A DNA stretch of 6,197 nt. Origin: Planctomycetaceae bacterium. Its GTDB lineage: Bacteria; Planctomycetota; Planctomycetia; Planctomycetales; Planctomycetaceae. Made by a program: the position numbers and the translations under genes. The notes under the pieces were generated by a model. It was not told the DNA's origin and made no database searches. It saw nothing but the letters and a program-made list of their open reading frames with translations. The stretch covers positions 1 through 6,197 of the forward strand of contig JALQWE010000236.1 in assembly GCA_023258825.1 (NCBI GenBank), written 5' to 3'. The first letter of the stretch is position 1. The number at the start of each line of letters is the position of its first letter. Of the stretch, positions 1 to 5,174 are shown piece after piece.

Positions 1-2
1 AA

Positions 3-737
3 GTCGTCGAAAACTATTTCCGCAGCCTTCAACAACGGATTGTTGATGCACTGTCGACACTGGATGGACAACCTTTCCGCAGAGACAGCTGGACGCGTCC
101 TGCCGGCGGTGGCGGCGTTTCCTGCCTGATCGAAGAAGGCAACCTGGGGCTGCTTCGCGCTGTTGAGGGTTTCGACCCCAACATGAACACGCGGTTCAGC
201 ACGTATGCCAGCTACTGGATCAAGCAGTCCATCAAACGGGCGCTGGTCAATTCCGCCAAGACAATCCGCATTCCGGCCTACATGGTGGAACTGCTGTCCA
301 AGTGGCGACGTGCGACAGCAAAGCTGACAGACGAGCTCAACCGCACACCGACGCCGGAAGACATCGCCCGCGAGTTGGGAATTCCCAAGAAGAAACTGCG
401 GATCGTGAAGAAGGCGATCACGCTGTACAACGCCACACCGCAATCGGATCCGGAAGAAGGCGGGTTGACGCTCGGCGATATCGTTCCCGATGAACGGGTG
501 CGCGGGCCGGAGGATGAGCTGATCAATTCTGATAATCTAGTGCATGTCTCGAGACTGCTCGACGAGATGGACCCGCGTGAGGCGACGATTCTGAAAATGC
601 GATTCGGCCTTGATGATTGCGAGCCTCAAACGCTGAAGGAAATCGGTGAATCGCTCGGGTTGACTCGCGAACGTGTTCGTCAGATCGAAGGGGAAGCCCT
701 CCGCCGACTCTACCGCAGCCTCAGCGGTGATCAGTAA
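3..737 (+). CDS. Sigma-70 family RNA polymerase sigma factor (RpoD/SigA-like), 5' partial
   Basis: This protein directs RNA polymerase to promoters. The frame is open to the window edge, giving 244 visible residues. LIEEGNLGLLRAVEGFDP (residues 42-59) is the second half of region 2. RFSTYASYWIKQSIKRAL (64-81) is regions 2.3-2.4, which melt and bind the -10 element. Region 3 follows (about 97-165). Region 4 runs from about 185 to 240, with the -35-binding helix-turn-helix TLKEIGESLGLTRERVRQIE at 210-229. An ATG at 183 (residue 61) is not a credible start because it falls inside region 2. Residues 1-41 lack the expected NLRLVV..A..Y..RGL..D helix of region 2.1, although conserved sequence resumes abruptly at residue 42. 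That could be an insertion, a rearrangement or a sequence error. The extent upstream is unknown, so I cannot say whether this is the primary factor or a group 2 paralog. The family call from residue 42 on is secure. Confidence 0.9.
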   Translation, partial: VVENYFRSLQQRIVDALSTLDGQPFRRDSWTRPAGGGGVSCLIEEGNLGLLRAVEGFDPNMNTRFSTYASYWIKQSIKRALVNSAKTIRIPAYMVELLSKWRRATAKLTDELNRTPTPEDIARELGIPKKKLRIVKKAITLYNATPQSDPEEGGLTLGDIVPDERVRGPEDELINSDNLVHVSRLLDEMDPREATILKMRFGLDDCEPQTLKEIGESLGLTRERVRQIEGEALRRLYRSLSGDQ

Positions 738-756
738 GCGAGTCGCTGTAATCAGC

Positions 757-792
757 CCGGGCTCGTGTCATTCGTGATGTCTGCGAGCCCGG
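757..792 (+). terminator. Hairpin after the sigma factor gene, terminator-like without a T tract
   Basis: A perfect 9-bp inverted repeat, CCGGGCTCG (757-765) and CGAGCCCGG (784-792), flanks an 18-base loop. It begins 20 bases after the sigma factor stop codon. Position and strength suit a transcript end. However, the next bases (TTCGCC) are not a U-rich tract, so it may instead be a 3' stabilising hairpin or a factor-dependent end. Confidence 0.5.
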
Positions 793-813
793 TTCGCCAA
801 TTCACGTCCGGCC

Positions 814-827
814 ACCGTCAGCGATTG
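814..827. repeat. 14-bp sequence repeated at 5026-5039, copy 1
   Basis: ACCGTCAGCGATTG occurs here and again at 5026-5039. Similarity continues for a few bases after both copies, with G..TTCC allowing one gap. Both copies lie in non-coding DNA downstream of a hairpin. Two copies of this length could still be chance in 6 kb. Confidence 0.35.
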
Positions 828-1112
828 TCGGTTCCCCTGAAACTTGCGGCGTGACTCCCGGGCGCCGTTGACGTTTTCGGCTTCTCTGCGGCGTCGGTAG
901 ATGGGTTTTCGGGCTTCTTCAGATCGCTGCAGCGCTGTGCCGGTCTGCCGATGGCGGCATCTGGAAATCATTGGGATGCCACCGAGGCCTGAAACACAAG
1001 AGCGGTCAACTGCTGGGTTCTGCCGGCGCGGGATTGCCGTGGGAATTGCATTTCCATTACCGCAAAAGCAGCGGTTCCACTTTTCGTTCGGTGGCTCGCA
1101 GGGTATTTTTCC

Positions 1113-1138
1113 CTGAATTCTGCCTCATGCTGAATTCT
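1113..1138. repeat. Direct repeat CTGAATTCT x2 upstream of glnS
   Basis: CTGAATTCT occurs at 1113-1121 and again at 1130-1138, 17 bases apart start to start and 32-57 bases before the glnS ATG. Each copy holds the palindrome GAATTC. The position would suit a regulatory site, but nothing else supports that. Confidence 0.4.
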
Positions 1139-1169
1139 CACACGCCACATCCGGTCGGATACCAGACCA

Positions 1170-2852
1170 ATGAACGAACCAGTAGCGCATCGGGACTTTG
1201 TCCGTCAAATCGTCGAAGACGATCTCAGAACCGGTAAGTGGGATGGTCGCATCCACACGCGATTTCCCCCCGAACCGAACGGATACCTGCATATTGGGCA
1301 TGCGAAGAGCATTTGTCTGAACTTCGGAATCGCGGCGGAATATGGCGGGAAGTGCAACCTGCGATTCGACGACACAAATCCGGAGAAGGAAGACACGGAG
1401 TACGTCGATTCCATTATGGAAGACGTACGATGGCTTGGGTTTGACTGGGAAGATCGGCTGTTTTACGCCTCTGATTACTTCGAGCAGTTGTATCAGTGGG
1501 CTGAAACCCTGATTCGCCTCGAAAAAGCCTATGTCTGCAGTCTGACTCTGGATGAAATTCGGGCCGGGCGAGGTACTCCGACGGAACCCGGGATTGCCAG
1601 TCCCTGGCGCAGCCGCACTGTGGATGAGAATCTGGATCTGTTCCGCAGAATGCGAGCCGGCGAGTTCCCGGACGGGGCGCATGTTCTCCGCGCGAAAATT
1701 GACATGGGGCACCCGCATATGCTGTTGCGGGACCCGATCATGTACCGCATCCGCCATGCAGAACATCACCGCACGGGAAACCAGTGGTGTATCTATCCCA
1801 CATACGACTATGCACACGGACAGTCCGATTCGATAGAGCAGATTACACACTCCATCTGCACGCTGGAATTTGAAAATCATCGACCTCTGTACGACTGGTA
1901 CTGCCAGGCACTGGGCATTCATCATCCCCAGCAGATTGAATTCAATCGCCTGAATCTGACGTATACGATGATGAGTAAGCGTCGCCTGCTTGAGCTGGTC
2001 AAAGGCAATTACGTGCGTGGCTGGGATGATCCTCGCATCCCGACATTGCGCGGGCTGAGGCGGCGAGGTTACACACCGGAAGCGATTCGCGCCTTCTGTG
2101 CCAGCGTGGGGGTGACCAAACACAACGCCACCATGGACATGGGGGTGCTTGAAAATCACATTCGCGAAGATCTGAACAAACGAGCAGAGCGGCGGATGGC
2201 GGTGCTTGACCCCGTCAAAGTGATCATCACGAATTATCCGGAAGGGCAGTCTGAAGAGTTGCCGGCGGTCAATAATCCGGAAGACGCTGCTGCGGGAACC
2301 AGATCTGTCCCCTTCAGTCGCGAGCTCTGGATTGAGCGCGACGACTTTATGGTTGATCCACCGAAAAAGTTCTTTCGCCTCGCCCCGGGACGTGAGGTAC
2401 GACTTCGCTGGGCCTATTTCATCACCTGCACGCATATCGTCCAGGACAGTCAGGGGCAGGTGCAGGAAATTCACTGCACCTATGACCCGGCGACAAAAGG
2501 CGGAGATGCTCCGGACGGCCGCAAGGTCAAAGCAACACTGCACTGGGTGTCTGTGCCGCATGCTGTCACTGCGGAAGTTCGGCTTTATGACCATCTCTTC
2601 CGTACTGAAGACCCCGACGATGTTGCTGATCCGGCCCTGGACTGGAAGTCAAATCTGAACCCGAATTCCCTGCACACTGTCAGCAGTGCGAAACTGGAAC
2701 CGGCATTAGGGCAGGCGCCACAGGGAGCTCGTTTTCAGTTCGAGCGGCTTGGTTATTTCTGCGTGGATGCGGACTCCACGCCGGAGCGTCCAGTGTTCAA
2801 TCGGACGGTGACATTGAAGGATCAGTGGGCAAAGGAGCAGGTGAAGTCCTGA
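1170..2852 (+). CDS. glnS: Glutaminyl-tRNA synthetase (GlnRS)
   Basis: This class I aminoacyl-tRNA synthetase attaches glutamine to tRNA-Gln in the cytoplasm using ATP. At 560 residues it is close to the E. coli enzyme (554) and reads like it throughout. The HIGH motif is exact, in PPEPNGYLHIGHAKS (33-47). The KMSKS loop appears as MMSKR (267-271), comparable to VMSKR in E. coli. Substrate-pocket segments RFDDTNP (65-71) and TYDYAH (211-216) are intact. WDDPRIPTLRGLRRRGY (285-301) is also typical of the family. The anticodon-binding beta-barrel part follows from about residue 340 and ends in the family-like PVFNRTVTLKDQWAK. The ATG at 1170 gives the usual N-terminus shortly before FVRQIVEDDL. 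No strong Shine-Dalgarno sequence precedes it. A genuine GlnRS implies direct charging of tRNA-Gln rather than sole reliance on the GatCAB amidotransferase route. The gene stands alone, with its own terminator. Confidence 0.97.
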   Translation: MNEPVAHRDFVRQIVEDDLRTGKWDGRIHTRFPPEPNGYLHIGHAKSICLNFGIAAEYGGKCNLRFDDTNPEKEDTEYVDSIMEDVRWLGFDWEDRLFYASDYFEQLYQWAETLIRLEKAYVCSLTLDEIRAGRGTPTEPGIASPWRSRTVDENLDLFRRMRAGEFPDGAHVLRAKIDMGHPHMLLRDPIMYRIRHAEHHRTGNQWCIYPTYDYAHGQSDSIEQITHSICTLEFENHRPLYDWYCQALGIHHPQQIEFNRLNLTYTMMSKRRLLELVKGNYVRGWDDPRIPTLRGLRRRGYTPEAIRAFCASVGVTKHNATMDMGVLENHIREDLNKRAERRMAVLDPVKVIITNYPEGQSEELPAVNNPEDAAAGTRSVPFSRELWIERDDFMVDPPKKFFRLAPGREVRLRWAYFITCTHIVQDSQGQVQEIHCTYDPATKGGDAPDGRKVKATLHWVSVPHAVTAEVRLYDHLFRTEDPDDVADPALDWKSNLNPNSLHTVSSAKLEPALGQAPQGARFQFERLGYFCVDADSTPERPVFNRTVTLKDQWAKEQVKS

Positions 2853-2932
2853 ACTTTGCTGCGCGCCAGAAAGCGTTATGGGGCTGTGCTTGATCAGTCC
2901 CTCCTGCCCGCTCTGGTTGTCTATGTTCTGAT

Positions 2933-2961
2933 GCCCCCTTGGTGCCCAGGGGGGCCTTTTT
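2933..2961 (+). terminator. Intrinsic terminator of glnS
   Basis: GCCCCCTT (2933-2940) pairs with AGGGGGGC (2948-2955), including one G-U pair, around the 7-base loop GGTGCCC. Five Ts (2957-2961) follow one base later. This is a textbook rho-independent terminator about 80 bases after the glnS stop. Confidence 0.88.
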
Positions 2962-2962
2962 A

Positions 2963-3015
2963 TCGGCAAATTCTGCCGAAAAAGGGCGAGTCTCGGCGAA
3001 TCTCGCCGCTGTTTT
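2963..3015. repeat. Two further small hairpins behind the glnS terminator
   Basis: TCGGCA (2963-2968) pairs perfectly with TGCCGA (2974-2979). CGGCGA (2994-2999) pairs with TCGCCG (3003-3008) and is followed by a short T run (3012-3015). The second could act as a back-up terminator. An alternative pairing GGCGAG (2985-2990) with CTCGCC (3002-3007) would exclude it. Their role is inferred. Confidence 0.4.
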
Positions 3016-3058
3016 ACAACGCTCTTTCAGGGGCGAAAAAATCCGCTTTGGAATTTTC

Positions 3059-3088
3059 TTGACATTGCTCCCCGTCCAGGCATCCATT
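3059..3088 (+). promoter_or_regulatory. Possible promoter: perfect -35 TTGACA, weak -10
   Basis: TTGACA (3059-3064) matches the sigma-70 -35 consensus exactly and follows an A/T-rich stretch. The best -10 at an 18-base spacing is TCCATT (3083-3088), which matches only three of six consensus bases. If real, it would give the 3485 gene a leader of nearly 400 bases and place the inverted repeat at 3102-3130 near the start of transcription. Confidence 0.3.
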
Positions 3089-3101
3089 CCAGCCGTCGTC
3101 A

Positions 3102-3130
3102 GTGTTCCACCTCGACAAGTTGTGGAACAC
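3102..3130. promoter_or_regulatory. Perfect 9-bp inverted repeat, operator-like or RNA hairpin
   Basis: GTGTTCCAC (3102-3110) and GTGGAACAC (3122-3130) are exact reverse complements separated by 11 bases. The half-site centres are 20 bases apart, about two helical turns, as in sites bound by dimeric repressors. No T tract follows, so a terminator is unlikely. It lies just downstream of the TTGACA at 3059. As RNA it would be a stable stem-loop in the leader of the next gene. Confidence 0.5.
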
Positions 3131-3163
3131 CGGCGGCGGTCGGTGATGGTCAACAGCAGGTCG

Positions 3164-3185
3164 CCTGTTTCCTTCCCGGAACAGG
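3164..3185 (+). promoter_or_regulatory. Hairpin in the long leader of the PASTA gene
   Basis: CCTGTTTC (3164-3171) pairs with GGAACAGG (3178-3185), with one G-U pair, around a 6-base loop. It is part of the series of stem-loops between 3102 and 3487. No individual function is apparent. Confidence 0.35.
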
Positions 3186-3300
3186 AAGACTCAGTTGTCT
3201 GGTGAGTTCGCGGTGGCTGGGAGGGCTGGCAAGGCCTCAACGTCCTGACGCCCCGAATCCGCAACGAATCCCTGTACCCTCTGGCAAATTCGGTCTGGAG

Positions 3301-3318
3301 CCGATTGTTGGAAATCGG
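3301..3318 (+). promoter_or_regulatory. Small hairpin in the leader of the PASTA gene
   Basis: CCGATT (3301-3306) and AATCGG (3313-3318) form a perfect 6-bp stem with a 6-base loop. This is weak alone and notable only as a member of the leader series. Confidence 0.3.
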
Positions 3319-3383
3319 TACAAACCGCCGCAGCGGAGAATCCTCAGCGGATTTCCCGCGGACAATGGAATTTCAGACGCATG

Positions 3384-3422
3384 GATTTTTCCGGGCCACA
3401 GGGATCGTGTCCCCGAAAAATC
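3384..3422 (+). promoter_or_regulatory. Interrupted 12-bp inverted repeat in the leader
   Basis: GATTTTTC (3384-3391) pairs perfectly with GAAAAATC (3415-3422). After one C-C mismatch, GGG (3393-3395) pairs with CCC (3411-3413). The loop is 15 bases. The arms resemble those of the next hairpin (GATTTCG/CGAAATC), so the two may share a role or a binding protein. Confidence 0.45.
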
Positions 3423-3437
3423 TCCGTAAATGTCCTC

Positions 3438-3468
3438 GTTATGATTTCGGTTTTCGCGAAATCATGAC
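3438..3468 (+). promoter_or_regulatory. 12-bp stem-loop immediately upstream of the ribosome binding site
   Basis: Positions 3438-3449 pair with 3457-3468 as 12 consecutive pairs (one G-U) around the 7-base loop GTTTTCG. The core ATGATTTCG/CGAAATCAT is perfect. It abuts the hairpin that carries the Shine-Dalgarno sequence, so the two could stack. It could equally be a DNA operator. Confidence 0.55.
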
Positions 3469-3487
3469 ATCGGAAGGGAGTCCGATG
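3468..3487 (+). promoter_or_regulatory. Ribosome binding site hairpin with paired start codon
   Basis: CATCGG (3468-3473) and CCGATG (3482-3487) form a perfect 6-bp stem whose last three bases are the ATG start. The 8-base loop AAGGGAGT exposes the Shine-Dalgarno sequence. AAGG is 7 bases and GGAG is 4 bases before the ATG. This sequence decides the start at 3485. The fold suggests that opening of the stem could limit translation, which is inference. Confidence 0.55.
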
Positions 3488-4837
3488 GTGAAATCTCTTG
3501 CTGTCCTGTGTTGCATGACGGTTCTTGCCTGTGCCACGGCGAATGCTCAAAGTCGCCCGGCAGCCAAAGGTCCAGTGCCTCAGCAACCGCCTGCCGCCAG
3601 GGCCTCTGTTCCTGTGCGTCCTGCGGGAGCAACCAGAAATGATGAGCCCGCGGCCCCGGGTGATTCAGAAAAACAAGCTGTCGTCGAAGTGAAGGGCGGT
3701 GTCCCGGAGCGACGTCTTCCCGTGATGAACGCAGAGCTGCAGGCTCAAATGGACGGCGTGCTTGAGAAATGGTCTAAAGCAAGCGAACAGATTACCCGGC
3801 TCGAGGGCAACGTCACACGCATGGTTTACGATCTGACGTTTGAAACGGAATCTCAGGCGAGGGGCGAGTTTGCCTATGAGAAACCCGACAAAGGTCGCAT
3901 TGATATTACTCCGGAAGCCATCACGGACAAGCTGATCGCTGAACGGGAACAACTTGTGGAAAAGGCAATTTTGGAAAAGAAGCCGCCACGAGTGCGATGC
4001 CGCAAGGACGGTAAGCCCTTTCAGCTGGTGACCTGCCAAAGTGAGCAATGGTGGTGCGACGGCACACGCATTTTCAGCATCGACCTGCAGAAAAAACAGG
4101 CCCTGGTCAGCCAGATCCCTGTAGAAATGCAGGGCGGAAACATCATGGATAGCCCGTTGCCGTTCCTGTTTGGAATGCCTCCTGAGCGGGCAAAGCGTCG
4201 ATTTGAAATGGGTTTTCACGAGGGCCGTTTTGACTCAAAGGCCCCAGTTGTGCGTCTGGTGATCTACCCCAACCTTCCTCAGGATGGTCAGAACTGGCAC
4301 CATGCGGATGTGATGCTGGACATGAAAACAATGCTCCCGGTGGCGGTGCAGATGTATGATCCCGCGGAAACCCGGATCACCGTGTATCGATTCTCGGATC
4401 TGCAGATCAACGAAACCCTTTTCCAGAAACTGATCTTTCGCAGCGGATTCACCCCGTCGCTGCGCGGATACAACATCGTCACTGTCAGTCCGGAAAACGG
4501 CGGCGTTCCGGAAAACGGCGGTGGTGCTGGGGCGGAAGTCGCCGGGGGCCCGGTGGCTCCTGGAACCGTGCCGGATCTCAAGGGGGTGTCGTTCAAAGCT
4601 GCCGTTGCGGCACTTGAGGAACTGGGGCTTAAGCGACACAAGGATCCGCAGCTCAGTCAGGTCTCGCTGCTCGAAGGCAGCCCTGCCAGCGAAAAGGAGC
4701 AGATCTATACGGTGGAATCCCAGTCACCGCAGGCAGGTTCGCCAATCATGCCCGGCACGAAGGTCACGCTGAAGTTGTTCACGGATCCGGCGCGAACAAA
4801 AACAGCGGAAAAGAAGGGCGACACAGCAACTCGGTAA
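3485..4837 (+). CDS. Exported TIGR03009/LolA-like planctomycete protein with C-terminal PASTA domain
   Basis: This 450-residue envelope protein has no known biochemical role. Residues 1-21 form a signal peptide ending in ANA before Q22. A lipobox-like VLAC (13-16) leaves a lipoprotein as a weaker alternative. A Pro/Ala-rich linker spans about 22-75. Residues ~85-310 match the planctomycete domain I recall as TIGR03009: LEKWSKAS (93-100), YEKPDKG (131-137), WWCDGTRIF (189-197), LPFLFG (225-230) and VQMYDP (288-293). The fold looks LolA-like. Three cysteines (172, 184, 191) lie close together. A Gly-rich linker with a PENGG repeat (336-345) leads to one PASTA domain (about 361-433: VPDLKGVSFKAAVAALEELG and QSPQAGSPIMPGTKVTLKL). 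PASTA domains elsewhere bind peptidoglycan fragments or beta-lactams, so a wall-associated role is inferred. The frame stays open 5' to 3305, but 3485 has the Shine-Dalgarno sequence and signal peptide. An in-frame ATG at 3464 is less likely. Confidence 0.88.
   Translation: MVKSLAVLCCMTVLACATANAQSRPAAKGPVPQQPPAARASVPVRPAGATRNDEPAAPGDSEKQAVVEVKGGVPERRLPVMNAELQAQMDGVLEKWSKASEQITRLEGNVTRMVYDLTFETESQARGEFAYEKPDKGRIDITPEAITDKLIAEREQLVEKAILEKKPPRVRCRKDGKPFQLVTCQSEQWWCDGTRIFSIDLQKKQALVSQIPVEMQGGNIMDSPLPFLFGMPPERAKRRFEMGFHEGRFDSKAPVVRLVIYPNLPQDGQNWHHADVMLDMKTMLPVAVQMYDPAETRITVYRFSDLQINETLFQKLIFRSGFTPSLRGYNIVTVSPENGGVPENGGGAGAEVAGGPVAPGTVPDLKGVSFKAAVAALEELGLKRHKDPQLSQVSLLEGSPASEKEQIYTVESQSPQAGSPIMPGTKVTLKLFTDPARTKTAEKKGDTATR
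4489..4521 (+). repeat. 18-bp tandem duplication in the interdomain linker
   Basis: TCCGGAAAACGGCGG occurs at 4489-4503 and 4507-4521, a period of 18 bases that keeps the frame and encodes PENGGV then PENGGG. It lies in the flexible linker before the PASTA domain. It looks like a recent in-frame duplication that lengthens the linker. Confidence 0.8.
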
Positions 4838-4930
4838 TGCCGGTGTTGACGAGACTCGTTTCCCAGCGGCCGAACCGACGGGTGGCAGCTGAGTCTTGTG
4901 AGAGCCTTGTGACGATCAGTACTCCGCGAT

Positions 4931-4954
4931 GTGCCGCGCGGGTTCGTGCGGCAC
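4931..4954. repeat. Inverted repeat downstream of the PASTA gene
   Basis: GTGCCGC (4931-4937) and GCGGCAC (4948-4954) are a perfect 7-bp stem with a 10-base loop, extendable by three weaker pairs to 4928-4957. No T tract lies on either side, so it is at most a factor-dependent or stabilising 3' hairpin between convergent genes. Confidence 0.4.
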
Positions 4955-5025
4955 GTTACGAATGGGTTGAGCTGTTGATCGCCAATGTCGGGGAAGTTTT
5001 CGCCGGGCTGGCACTACATGGTTCA

Positions 5026-5039
5026 ACCGTCAGCGATTG
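5026..5039. repeat. 14-bp sequence repeated at 814-827, copy 2
   Basis: This is the second copy of ACCGTCAGCGATTG, about 190 bases after the stop of the PASTA gene. See the copy at 814-827 for the comparison. Confidence 0.35.
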
Positions 5040-5131
5040 GCGTTCCGCTCTGTCAAAGGTATTGCTCAGATCAGCGTAGCGCAATCCAGCAAACAGTCAC
5101 TTTTCTGAAATGAAGCCGGGAACACTGATTC

Positions 5132-5165
5132 ACCGCGTCGATGCCAATTGGTACTCGCGGTTTTT
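5132..5165 (+). terminator. Possible + strand terminator before the convergent gene end
   Basis: ACCGCG (5132-5137) pairs with CGCGGT (5156-5161), and the T run 5161-5165 follows. The 18-base loop contains the palindrome CCAATTGG (5144-5151). The stem is short and the loop large. However, the GC stem with five Ts, just before the end of the opposing gene, suits a terminator for rightward transcription. Confidence 0.4.
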
Positions 5166-5174
5166 CGCAGAAGC

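Larger units (their letters stand above)
793..1169. other. Intergenic stretch before glnS, no gene recognised
   Basis: I see no convincing coding sequence in these 377 bases. The short open frames on both strands are arginine-rich and match no family I know. No tRNA-like structure is visible. Small elements noted are a 10-bp palindrome CGCTGCAGCG (925-934), a 5-bp stem CAGGG/CCCTG around a T-rich loop (1099-1115), and a direct repeat at 1113-1138. The glnS promoter should lie here, but I could not pick out a convincing -35/-10 pair. No clear Shine-Dalgarno sequence precedes the glnS ATG. Confidence 0.6.
4838..5174. other. Intergenic stretch between two convergent genes
   Basis: These 337 bases lie between the ends of the PASTA gene and the helicase-nuclease gene. 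An 80-codon frame (4837-5079, +) starts in a TAATG overlap with the preceding stop, but its product matches nothing I know and a strong inverted repeat runs through it. I do not call it a gene. The stretch also holds the second copy of a 14-bp repeat and a terminator-like hairpin. Confidence 0.5.

Noticed and set aside
183..185. ATG as start of the sigma factor
   Set aside because: It lies within region 2 of the protein. Conserved residues continue in frame upstream of it.
925..934. 10-bp palindrome CGCTGCAGCG
   Set aside because: It is too short and isolated in GC-rich DNA to support a site.
768..971. 67-codon minus-strand frame after the sigma factor gene
   Set aside because: The product is arginine-rich and low in complexity, its end overlaps the 757-792 hairpin, and no family or ribosome binding site is recognisable.
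1125..2594. 489-codon open frame on the minus strand
   Set aside because: It lies antisense to nearly all of glnS, whose protein is unmistakable. The translated antisense product resembles no family and is a by-product of glnS codon usage.
2856..3205. Two plus-strand frames of 68 and 88 codons in the glnS-PASTA gap
   Set aside because: Both read through the intrinsic terminator and hairpins, and their products look random.
2797..3264. 155-codon minus-strand frame behind glnS
   Set aside because: It runs through the glnS terminator and several hairpins and into the end of glnS, and has no recognisable domain.
3305..3484. 60-codon upstream extension of the PASTA protein
   Set aside because: The frame is open here, but the sequence is filled with inverted repeats, lacks homology-like features, and would bury the signal peptide that begins at 3485.
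4837..5079. 80-codon frame starting in a TAATG overlap with the PASTA gene stop
   Set aside because: The overlap is suggestive of translational coupling, but the product matches nothing I know, a strong inverted repeat runs through it, and it also contains the intergenic 14-base repeat. A conserved homologue would change this view.
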